A DNA stretch of 64,000 nt from Rhynchopus sp. YZ270_cl-10 (taxonomy: Eukaryota > Euglenozoa > Diplonemea > Diplonemida > Diplonemidae): NCBI GenBank assembly GCA_964035575.1, contig OZ037921.1:310001-374000 (forward strand), read 5' to 3'. A program made the translations under genes and the position numbers. This document shows positions 40,117 to 49,232 of the stretch, piece after piece. How positions within the stretch are numbered: position 1 is the first letter of the stretch; each line of letters starts with the position of its first letter. The notes beneath the pieces were generated by a model. It searched no databases. It was given only the letters and a program-made list of their open reading frames with translations, and had not been told where the DNA came from.

Positions 40117-40197
40117 AGCCCGCAAGAACAGTGTACCGGGGGGGTGGACACCCCCAACCATGCAGTCCTACAACCCATTTCGTGGTTTACATCTGAT
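40117..40197 (+). repeat. Class C structured repeat, copy 2
   Basis: AACAGTGTACC, GGGGTGGACACCCCC, CCATGCAGTCCTACAA and CATTTCGTGGTTTACATCTG follow in the order of copy 1. The GGTACA loop segment is missing. Confidence 0.6.
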
Positions 40198-40829
40198 ATG
40201 TACTACTCCCGCTTCCTCTCATCAGATGAAAAAGGATCATTGCGAACACAGGGATGAATCTTGTGTGATGTAGGGTCCGGTTGGGGTCCTCTTCCCGTTT
40301 TCGCAGTGGGAGAAGCTATCAAAAAGGTAGATAGATAGGTGTAAAGTGGGTAGCCTTTTTTTGTTGCGTTCTTATCAAAACTTTGGTGTGGACGGTGGGG
40401 GGGAAGTTGTGAGGAGAAGGATACGTAGTATTTGCAAAGGGGGGGTTTCTTTGTTAACTCAAATGGTAAAAAAGACGGATTTTTTTTTTTAAAATGGGGA
40501 TATAAGTTTGTGGAGGGGATTACTGCATTAATTATGAAACGAACGGATCTGAAAAAAAAACGATCAAGGGGTTGGGGAGGAGCGGCGGCGGGGGGAAAAA
40601 GGGATGGCCAGACTTGTTTCTGGGCGAGAAAAAGAAAAAAAAAGGAAAAAGGAAACTTTAAATCATAAGGCTGTAAGTTGATTGCGTCGTTCGTTGCGCT
40701 CCCAGCTTATCTATGAAGGTATTGTGAAAACTGTAGAGTGCTAAAACAGAACGCACCTTAAAGTATACCACGGTGCAGAAGCAATGCAACAGTGGTGAAG
40801 AAAAGAAAAGAAACGAAAAGAAAAGTTTA

Positions 40830-40865
40830 TAAGATGATCCTAAGCCTCACGGTGCTTAGTCACCT
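40830..40865 (+). repeat. Class A hairpin element, CCTCACGG loop type
   Basis: Lower stem GATGA/TCACC (4 of 5 pairs), upper stem CTAAGC/GCTTAG, loop CTCACGGT. It is preceded by AAAGAAAAGTTTATA. It gives the unexpanded form of the element that carries the 36.3-kb CCTAAAG array. Confidence 0.65.
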
Positions 40866-41068
40866 ATAGATATTTATCAACGCCGATATTGTTAAATATG
40901 AAATGAACACATCATGCCACATCATGGACTCTCTAAATGGGGGCATCTACAGGAACGTGGTCGGTAAAAATACCAGGAAAAAAAAAGAGAGGTCCAAAAA
41001 TGCAATAAGAAAAGAAGAGAAATGAACCGAAAACTCTCGCATACTGAGTCACCTTTTTAAAAAATATG

Positions 41069-41103
<35 letters not shown>

Positions 41104-42226
41104 CCCTCTCCAAAATCTGGATAATATTCACTAATTGACCCACTACGTTTTTGACAGTATTGCTCACGTTCGGAAAGATATTGATGGGGGCCTTCTCGAC
41201 TGGTGTGCTAACACCTTACCACTGAAGACTTTATGGTGTAGGTCGGAACCAGACGGGAGAAAGTATTCGGGTGTAGGAATTCCCCGGTCCCCCCTGGTAG
41301 TAGGAGTACCGGAGAACGTACGGGAGGGGGTGGGTTCTCATCACCACTTTAGGTAAATTTTTTTTTTCCTTCTTTCACTATACCAGAGGTTTTTTTTGGG
41401 ACCGGTTTTTTTGACCTTAGGGGGGGTGAGGTGTTTTTCGGGTTGCAAAATTTTTCGCGCGCTTCGCGCGCGAAGCCCCTGGAGAAGCTGGTTCGTGGGG
41501 GATTTTTGGAATCCGTCCGCGCTGTGGTGGGGTCAATTTGACGAAATGGACAAGTTCTTGGCTTTTGGTCAACATCAGTGTAAGGGCCAAGTGATCCTGC
41601 GGACTGAACAAGAAAAGGGAGAAACTGGGTCAGGGCTGCCGCGCCGCAGGCGGAAATTTTTAGATGCCGTCCACTTTTTTGAGTTAAGTACCCAGTACCA
41701 TGTCATACAATTTACAGTAAGCTTGTGCCGCAGGCGCACGGTACGCTACTTTTATGATTTCGCCATATCCTTTTTTCTCATTCCTCGTTGGGTTCTACGA
41801 GCTCTGTCCGTCAAATTCTAGGAAAACACGCCCACCCTCTAACTCCCTTAGATGGTTCTTGGGGCGCGAGAAAGGTATCGGGGGGAGAGTAAGAGAACAC
41901 CATCAAGATTTTTTTTTTATTTTCCAAAAAAAAATTTTATTTTCACCCCCCCAAAAGCCGGAAAAAAAATCGTGGGGGGGGGGTGAAACCCCCCCCCACC
42001 CCCCCGTAAAAAAACCTCTGCACTATACTACCTATGGAGCAGGCGTGACGCTGACCACCAGTTTGTGGCAGCCGCGAACATTTTAAAAAATATACTACGG
42101 AACAGAAAACAAGGGGTTTTGTTGTTTTCTTTTTGTGTAACGGCGTTTGTATTGTTTTAACACCCAAACATTGGTGTTCAATCGGGCGGGGAAAAGAGGA
42201 GAAATCTAAAAGAAAGAAAGTTGAAA

Positions 42227-42262
42227 GTGTAAAACGCCTCGTTCATTGTCGAACGCAGACAC
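42227..42262 (+). repeat. Class B hairpin element
   Basis: Outer stem GTGT/ACAC and inner stem CGTTC/GAACG around ATTGTC, preceded by AAAGTTGAAA. Relative of the elements at 46781-46820 and 47329-47366 with compensated changes in both stems. Confidence 0.6.
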
Positions 42263-42432
42263 GGGGAGAAAGATTGATTTCATGAAGAAATGGTACTTCT
42301 AATAGGTAAGTAAAAGGGGGGAAAGGGGGGGTTTTTTTCGTTGATTGCTCAATTACCCTAGAGGGGGAGGAACTGGCTCTCCTTTAAGCTACCGCTTGTA
42401 GGTATAAAAAGAGAAGAAGAAAAAGAATCACA

Positions 42433-42543
42433 TACAGTGGCTAAGCAAAGTTTACGCCTAAACTAAAGGCGGAATTGAAATCGATGGCGGAAATTACTTT
42501 AAGCGGGCACTTTTCTCAGGCGGAACTTTGTTTAACCACTGTA
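42433..42543. mobile_element. Short TIR element, CAGTGGTTAA family
   Basis: ACAGTGGCTAAGCAAAGTTT and GGAACTTTGTTTAACCACTG are inverted ends. It is the relative of 10846-10948. Confidence 0.65.
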
Positions 42544-42559
42544 AATCGAGCATTTGACT

Positions 42560-42675
42560 TGAAATACAACAGCCTCTCTCATGAACAGTGTACCTTTTGG
42601 TACATAACCGGTGCACCATGGGTAGACCCCCCAGCCATGCAGTCCTACATCCATTTTCATGGTTTATCTGATATG
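42560..42675 (+). repeat. Class C structured repeat, copy 3
   Basis: TTGAAATACAACAGCCTCTC starts it; TGTACCTTTTGGTACA and GGGTAGACCCCCC stem-loops and CATGCAGTCCTACATCCATT follow. It is adjacent to the TIR element at 42433-42543. Confidence 0.6.
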
Positions 42676-42990
42676 CCCTCGAGAAATTGACAGTGCAAGC
42701 CTTACTGTTAGCACCGCCTAGCACCTGAGGCAGGTACAATTTGCGGGGGAGAAAGAACGAAAAGTGTATCAGATTGAACCTTAGCCTCTATTTAGGAACC
42801 TATAACAAAAACATATACGCTGATTGTACCATCCGGTTAAGACGCCTTATTGGATTTCGCAATTGTTGCAAGGGAAAATCTCAAATAAAAAAAAAGCGAG
42901 TTTATTCAAAAGCAGAAGGGCGCCTGAGAATACGGAGTCGCATTGCAAAAGAGAATGTAAAAAAATATATAAAAAATATACGAGAAAAGA

Positions 42991-43022
42991 AATTTGAAAG
43001 ATGAATGTTCTCGTGCACGTAC
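42991..43022 (+). repeat. Class A hairpin element, degenerate
   Basis: TTTGAAAGATGAATGTTCTC keeps the lead-in and a TCTCG loop, with reduced pairing. Confidence 0.4.
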
Positions 43023-43164
43023 CCCCTCATATACATTCATGTGCTTTCGATGAAGGAAAGCAGGGCATGAGGGCATATGGGAAAATAAATACCGTATTTG
43101 GTGTGATCACCAAACGGATTCTCTGTGGTTCTCCCGTGGGTTGTCCGTACCCCCTGAATCACAC

Positions 43165-43380
43165 CAGTATTCGTACAAAATTATCGACTGTAAAAAAGAT
43201 CGAGAAGGTCGAACATTTAGTACGATCGATAATTTTTTTTTTTTGTACGAATACGGTACAGTCATATTACAACAAACCCCGGTGGGGTAAAAAAAAACCC
43301 CCTCCTTAGAGTTTTGAAAGCCTAAAAATCCACCTCGAGAGACGTTACCCCTCCGGTATTTGTTGTATGACTGTAAATAG
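43165..43380. repeat. Two adjacent palindromic repeats
   Basis: At 43165-43257 CAGTATTCGTACAAAATTAT pairs with its near-inverse; relatives lie at 32389-32484 and 46000-46065. At 43255-43380 TACAGTCAT and ACAACAAA(C/T)ACC(G)G ends are inverted, with a GGGGTAAAAAAAAACCCCCT centre that is partly shared with 17096-17150. Confidence 0.55.
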
Positions 43381-43642
43381 CAAAAAGGGGGGCTGATACA
43401 CTACAAGAGAGACAAAAAGATATAGACAAAATTTGACAGATGAAGCTTTCACTGTGCACGCACACACCTAAAAACACAAGAATGTGCGGACCGTGCAAAA
43501 TAAAGTAAAATAAAACAAACAAGCAAACAGTACGGGGAGAATAGGTGAGTTTCCTCCGAACGAAAACGTTTATAATCAACGTGCACATCACGGTATTGTG
43601 GCCGTGGTGTGAAAAGAAAAAAAAGAAAAAAGAAGAGGAAAA

Positions 43643-43710
43643 TGGTGTGGCTGACGACCCCAAAATAGCAGAAAATAGCCCAAAAATAGCACCCCCTTCA
43701 GCCACACCAG
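43643..43710. mobile_element. Compact GGTGTGGCTGA TIR element
   Basis: GGTGTGGCTGA at the left and TCAGCCACACC at the right frame about 45 bases of AATAGC repeats. The ends match the outer TIR of the 17.7-19.0 kb element. It abuts R1 copy 4. Confidence 0.6.
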
Positions 43711-43724
43711 AAAAAAAAGAAAAA

Positions 43725-44315
43725 ACAAGAAATCGCTATCGAAAAAAAAGAAAAAAAAAAAAAAAAAAAAAAAAAAAAACGGGGTGTGCTGTGGATATGG
43801 GGAGGCTCGATAACCATTTGCCCCCACTCATCGTCGTCGGAGGAGGAGGAGTGTGGAAGGAACACAGAATACACAGACGAAAAAACTTGCCATCCATCAC
43901 ACCATACTCATCAGCTCCATGGTGATTCATCAAAGCGCCAGGATGCTACGGTGGTTTTTTAAAAAAATCGGGCACGGGGTTATCCACAGCACACCCCAGT
44001 TTTTTTTCTTCTTAGCAATTCATTATTTGTTGTTGTTTTCCACACCTTCCTCCAACCCCTGCAGGATCAGTTAGTTTTTTTTTTCCCTCGAAAATCTGAA
44101 ATTACACATTTCAAGGGAACAAATTCAAGTTGGGGTTGTTGATGCAGGTGACCCACACTTCACGATGCCAGCCCCGGATGAAAGCAGTAAGGCCCATTTT
44201 CGGCAAAAATTTTCACAAAATCCGGGTTTGTAAAATTGACCCTCCCCCTCTTCTACATCGATTTTAATACGATACCTTACTTCACCTTCGGTCGGGGTAA
44301 GGAAGGTTGGAAAAT
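43725..44315. mobile_element. TIR repeat family R1, diverged copy 4 with its second block
   Basis: ACAAGAAATCGCTATCG, a long A run and ACGGGGTGTGCTGTGGA start it; TCCACAGCACACCCC and AGCAATTCATTATTTGT end the first block at 44030. The second block (CACACCTTCCTCCAACCCC ... GGTAAGGAAGGTTGG) follows without the tandem duplication. Its divergence suggests an older insertion. Confidence 0.65.
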
Positions 44316-44404
44316 TTTTTGGTCAAGATAAAAACTAAGCCTCTCATTGCTTGATGAGTAGCCCTTTTTTTATTTATTTTTTTTTTTTTGAAAAGAAAAG
44401 TTGG

Positions 44405-44435
44405 AAGATGGATATGCCCTGCGTGCATACATCTT
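44405..44435 (+). repeat. Class A hairpin element
   Basis: Lower stem AAGATG/CATCTT, two-base 5' bulge GA, upper stem TATGC/GCATA, seven-base loop CCTGCGT. The same geometry as 5144-5174 and 14854-14884 with new arms. Confidence 0.7.
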
Positions 44436-44789
44436 TAAAAAAATAGCCTGAAGTGCCCCTGCAACAATAATAAAAAAACCTTTGGAAACCCGAGGGGGTC
44501 CTGGGGTGCTGGTGACATTAGACTGTGGGTTGAGAAGAGACGAGAGAGAGAGAGAGAGAGAGGGGGCAGTTAACATCCTTTTGCAGTACTGACATTGCCT
44601 GTAGTAACCTAGGGCAGGAACCTTTCGGTGTCTGTACTCATAAAGAATTTGTTTTTCTTGAAAACTTGGTTTGTATTAGTGTAGACAACCCGAGGATGAA
44701 CTCCACTATACTATTTTCTTTTTTTTTTTTTGAGGCCGCTTCTTTCCCAAACAACAATCGCCTAAGAACCCACTATAAGCTTCTAAGAA

Positions 44790-44937
44790 CACGACGGTGA
44801 AGTAAATGACATGACATGCAAAATGACATGTGCGGTAACGTATATTGACCGTAAAAAGGTCAACCTACATGTCACTGCTCTTCACATGTCATTTTACATG
44901 TAAAAGCACATGTCATGTCATTTACTTCACCGTCGTG
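44790..44937. mobile_element. Palindromic TIR element, TGACATG type
   Basis: It begins CACGACGGTGAAGTAAATGA and ends with the inverse. The interior consists of the word TGACATG and its inverse CATGTCA, plus a GACCgtaaaaaGGTC hairpin. The CACGACGG ends match 35772-35980. Confidence 0.8.
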
Positions 44938-45667
44938 AAGAAGGGGTGTTTCCCCCCCCAGCAATAAACAGAATATCCCAAAAGAAGAAAAACCCCCAAA
45001 AAAACTTCATTATTACTATTTTGTTCCCCCTCGGGATGCTAGCTTCGCATTGACACAAAACAACTTCGCATTAATGTTGAATAAATTTGTTGAAGGAATG
45101 CAGAGTTGCCTTTTGTTGTCACATCAGCGCAATCTCCACTTTATTTATTCCACTATCACACAAGTTATGTGCAACGTTCCACAGAAATATGCATTTTTGC
45201 ACGTTTTTTGTTGTTTCCCAACACAGTAAAACCACTGTACCGAAAACTTCCCAAAGATGGTTTCTTTTGTTTGTAAAAAGTAACGGGAAGTGACCAAAAA
45301 AGAAAAATGCCTTGCAAATTAATTCTGCGGTTGGTTGCGGGCAGAGGGACGACATGAAAGGGGTATATTTTTTTTACGTGAAGCATTGCTGTGGTATAGG
45401 ATTTAAATACAGACGTCAAATGGCAGTTATTGCATACACCCACCTCACCTTCCCCGAGCTCAGGATGCAAAGCACAAACCTCAAAAGACACATGCAGACA
45501 CACGGGAAAGAACTGACGCTGATAGAACAATAACAAAACAGATAGATTTAGCAAAAAAGGGAGGGGGTCTGGGGAATGCACACGGGGAAGCATTTTCGTC
45601 GTATTCTTTACCGTTTTTGAAAGGAATACATGGCAGTACCAGCAGAGGGGGGGAAAAGAAGAGTTGT

Positions 45668-45694
45668 AAGATGAATGCAGTGTGTGCATACATT
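45668..45694 (+). repeat. Class A hairpin element, short
   Basis: AAGATGA lead-in, ATGCA/TGCAT stem and GTGTG loop, after GAAGAGTTGT. The loop departs from the family. Confidence 0.45.
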
Positions 45695-46780
45695 AGCAAC
45701 TCAAGAAAAAAAAAGACCCAACAATCGATTTCAAGGAACCCTCTCTTACCCTTCCGGGGTGTAGATGAAGGGTTGAGGAAAAGGACGGAGGATCATTCTG
45801 GAATAACAGAAAAACAAAAAAAAAAACTCTCCTTTTTTGCCCATAAAAGAACAATGTGTGGGGGAAAGAATTTTAAAAGCTACCGTATTCGCCAAAAAAA
45901 CACAACCGTATACAATAAATTCGCGGTATATTCACCTAAAATGTGCCTATATTAGGCGTTCGGTATATACACACACAATTACCTACAGATAATCGAACAA
46001 AAACAATCGAACTCTCAGAAAAATCCTGAAAAGGTCAAACATTTAGTACGGTCGATAATTTGTAGGTATTTTGGAATCCACACAATCTGCTTTTCAAAAC
46101 ACAACAATCAATATTGGCTTAGGACTACCCACAACTGCCTTCAACACACACACACACCAAGATGCGAACCTCTTGGAGTGACAAAGCACCGTACACAAAA
46201 CGTTTTTTTTTCTTTTTCTTTTTTCAAAAAAAAATGTTTGGGGGGGAAAAAAAGATAAACCACAAAAAGTGATGGACATTTTTTTTTTTTTACCACGACA
46301 AGAAAAGTACATTGTCACGATTATACAAAAAAAAAGCCCCCCCTTTGTTTCCTCTTTGCAGAGAGGGCTTTTCGACCTATTAGATGACTTACGTTTTTTT
46401 TAAAATATTAGATTCATTTTCTTTTTCACAAACCGGAGCGTCCAGATCAAAGGAAATATAAATTGGTAAAAAATGTTCCTCAGTCTTGCATGCTTGATCA
46501 CCTAAAACATAAAAGACAAAAGGACAAAAACTTGAAAGACGAATCAATGAACCCCTCAACAGGACACCTCCAAAGGGGAGGGTATTGGGGTGTCTGAAGA
46601 AGGGAATAAAAGCACTATTTCGTTCTGATGTAAAGGAAATCGAGCCTTTTTTTTCTCTCTCTCTCTGGCATTCAAGATCTCGCCATACAATCAGGGAAAC
46701 ACTTCATACACAGGAAGATGAATTTTTTTTCCCCATGTCGCTCGCTGTCCACATACTGGACAAAAAAAAGAGAGGTTGAA

Positions 46781-46820
46781 AATGCAAACGCCTCACCGTT
46801 CATCGGCGGACGCAGGCACC
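46781..46820 (+). repeat. Class B hairpin element
   Basis: ATGCAAACGCCTCACCG, then CGGCGGACGCAGGCACC; inner CGCC/GGCG and CCG/CGG pairs, outer TGC/GCA. It directly precedes R1 copy 5. Confidence 0.6.
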
Positions 46821-46831
46821 AAGAAAAAAAA

Positions 46832-47100
46832 GAAGGAATTGCTATCGAAACAGCCATCGATAGCCCTCGATGGCTGTAGAGGCGGACTCGGCGTGTTCCA
46901 GCTCGTAGTGGTCCACAGGCTCCCACTCGTGGGAGGAGGAGGAGGAGGAGTGCGGAAGGAACACAGAATGCACAGAAGAAAACTCGCCGTCGATCACACC
47001 AGACTCATCGGCACCACCCATCAAAGCGCTATTGGTGGTTTTGAAAATAGGGCTCGGGGGTTTTCACAGCACATTCCGTTTTTTTCCCCGAGCAATTTGT
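46832..47100. mobile_element. TIR repeat family R1, shortened copy 5
   Basis: GGAATTGCTATCGAAACAGC starts it and CCGAGCAATTTGT ends it. The interior keeps GGCGTGTTCCAGCTCGTA and GTGCGGAAGGAACACAGAAT of the longer copies but lacks about 170 bp. Confidence 0.6.
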
Positions 47101-47328
47101 TGTTGTTGTAAGACTGGAGAACTGGTCACGCGTTTTAAAAAAATAAACCTACATTTTCCCAAAAGGAGCCATTGGAAAGCTAAGAATAAGCACACATCAC
47201 TCTACAAACCCGTTTCGCCATAATTCGCGTTTTGTTACTTCAAGCAAACGGCGTAAAAATGTTCGGCCATCAAGGTTGTATGCAACCAAAAATTTGAAGA
47301 AAGAAATTTGAAGAAAGAGAAGTTGAAC

Positions 47329-47366
47329 GTGCAAACGCCTCACCGTACACTGGCGGACGCAGGCAC
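47329..47366 (+). repeat. Class B hairpin element, type example
   Basis: Outer stem GTGC/GCAC, inner stem CGCC/GGCG, sequence CACTGGCGGACGCAGGCACT on the 3' side, preceded by AGAGAAGTTGAAC. Fragments of the same family lie at 10715-10755, 28315, 28612 and 30019. Confidence 0.65.
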
Positions 47367-47483
47367 TGTAACTCAAAGAAAGAAAGAAAGTGAAGTTGAG
47401 AAAGGCACGTGCACCTCGACCAAGAAGAAGAAGAAGAAGAAAAAGGCGGCTACCCCCCGATCCCTACGAGGGTTGTTTTGATA

Positions 47484-47614
47484 CGTACACTACTTTGTGA
47501 GCGGAAAGTGTCACGTCGTTCACTCAACCATGCTCCGCAACACCAGAGAGAGTGAAAGCGTCAACGCATCAAACAACTACGTAAGGGGGTAAGGGAACGG
47601 CACGTGACACTTTT
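47484..47614. mobile_element. Short TIR element, AAAGTGTCAC family, copy 2 (inverted)
   Basis: Reverse-oriented copy of 36464-36622: ACACTACTTTGTGAGCGGAA, AAAGTGTCACG, then GTCAACGCATCAAACAACTA and GTGACACTTTT. Confidence 0.7.
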
Positions 47615-49232
47615 ATTTTTATTTTTTTTTCATTTTTGAAAACTTGGTTACATTAGTGCAGCCACCCTAGAGTGTGCTCCACTATATTATATCCAACATC
47701 ACGAGGGATGCACCAGGTGTACCAGCGGTGTACCGGCGGTTGGATATAGCTGGCAACTACTAGATATAAACAGGGTGGTGCTGTGGTGCTGTGCTGTGGT
47801 TTTGAAAAGGGAAAGTAAAGTAAAAGAAACAAAAGCTGAAATACAAAGCCCTCTCGTGACAGTGTACCTGGAAAAAAAAAAAACTTGAAAGAACCTTAGG
47901 GCCACCCTCACGGGGGCGAAGTACGTGAAAAAAAGACAGTGATACCAAGTGTCAAAACAATTGGCGCCTCTCCTTATCCCCATCCCTATCTTAACAAAGA
48001 CCTTGCAAGATACACATGCTTCTGTAGAGAGAGGTAGAGAAAGACATCAAAAAAGGGGGGTGGGGTGTTTGTAAAATGGACCGAAGCTTTCTGGTGCTCA
48101 GTAGCCTTTTTTGAGAAAGAGAGAGAATAAAAGAAGTGGCTGAAAGGGTGCTTTTGTTTTGTGCGTAAAGTGTGTAATAAAATATTCTGTGGGTGATATT
48201 TTTTTACTACTGCAATACGCTCCCACTACCTGGGCAGTGAAGAGGAAACCTCTTTGAGGCCAAAAAAAACGGAGCAGTCGAGCTCATGCAAGAAAGAAAA
48301 GAAGAAAAAAAGGGTGAGTCACTTAGTGCCCAAGTTTGTTGTACCCATTTAGGATAATACCCAGTGGGTATTGTCCTAAATTATTTTGGGTATTATGGGT
48401 ACTGGGTACTGGGTTTTTTTTTAAATCTCCCCATGCAAATAAATTTGAAGACGTTTGTCAAAAAAAAAGCGATGGTCAATCAAAAGTTGCGTTCTATTCG
48501 TTGAAAAATTGTTGGGATAGTGTGTTGCCTCGGTTTGTGTTGTGACATTCTCCACTTTCCAAAAAAAAGTTCACTTACGAAAAGGCCGGGCCATTCTTTT
48601 TGAAACCCCCCCTCATTCCAATATGGAATAAATAAAGTAACAAAAATAAGCAATATGATACCTCGTTGGAGGCCACAGAAACGCAACGAGCGACGAAGAA
48701 GAAGAAAAAATCTCCGGACACTCAGAACAAGATGATGAATGTCCCAAGGGGAACCTCGCTTCGGTTTTTATTTGTTTTCTTTCTCTTTCTCCTTTTTCAC
48801 AAAGGGGGGGATTTTTTTTTTTTTAATCTGCTGGATTAGTAGCTGTACTGTCTAAATATCGAGGGGTTTCTTTTAAAAAACTTGATATTCAACAGTCAAT
48901 TTACGCTACGGAATTTGCTTTTCTGTTCCGGAAACCTTCCAAAAAAAGAAAAAAGTATTTTCATCATATAAAAAAAGAAAAAAGAAAAACTACGGCTGAA
49001 CTACCGTCCTGCAACCATCCTCACGAAAGCGATCCTAGAGGCGTGACAGTGTTATATGAATGACGGCAATGCATTGTCCTGTAAACGGGTGTATGTGGTG
49101 TTGTACTGGAAACAAAATAACCTAATGTGCATCACGTTTTCAATGAAGACTTTATAGGAATGGATTCTAATAGAAGTTGTAGGAAATATGGTATTCCCCT
49201 TTGATCATAAAACACTTGCCTTTGACACATTG

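Larger units (their letters stand above)
38967..49232. other. 10-kb gene-poor region
   Basis: Between the BTB and WD40 genes I find no convincing gene. The region is a mosaic of A/T runs (including a 34-base poly-A at 41069-41102), palindromes, short TIR elements and hairpin repeats listed separately. GTGGTGGGGTCAAT and GCCGCAGGCGCACGGTACGC motifs from 18 kb recur near 41525 and 41725. Confidence 0.6.

Noticed and set aside
3504-45694. Class A hairpins as box C/D snoRNAs
   Set aside because: Some copies contain GATGA, but no consistent C box (RTGATGA), D box (CTGA) or guide spacing is present.
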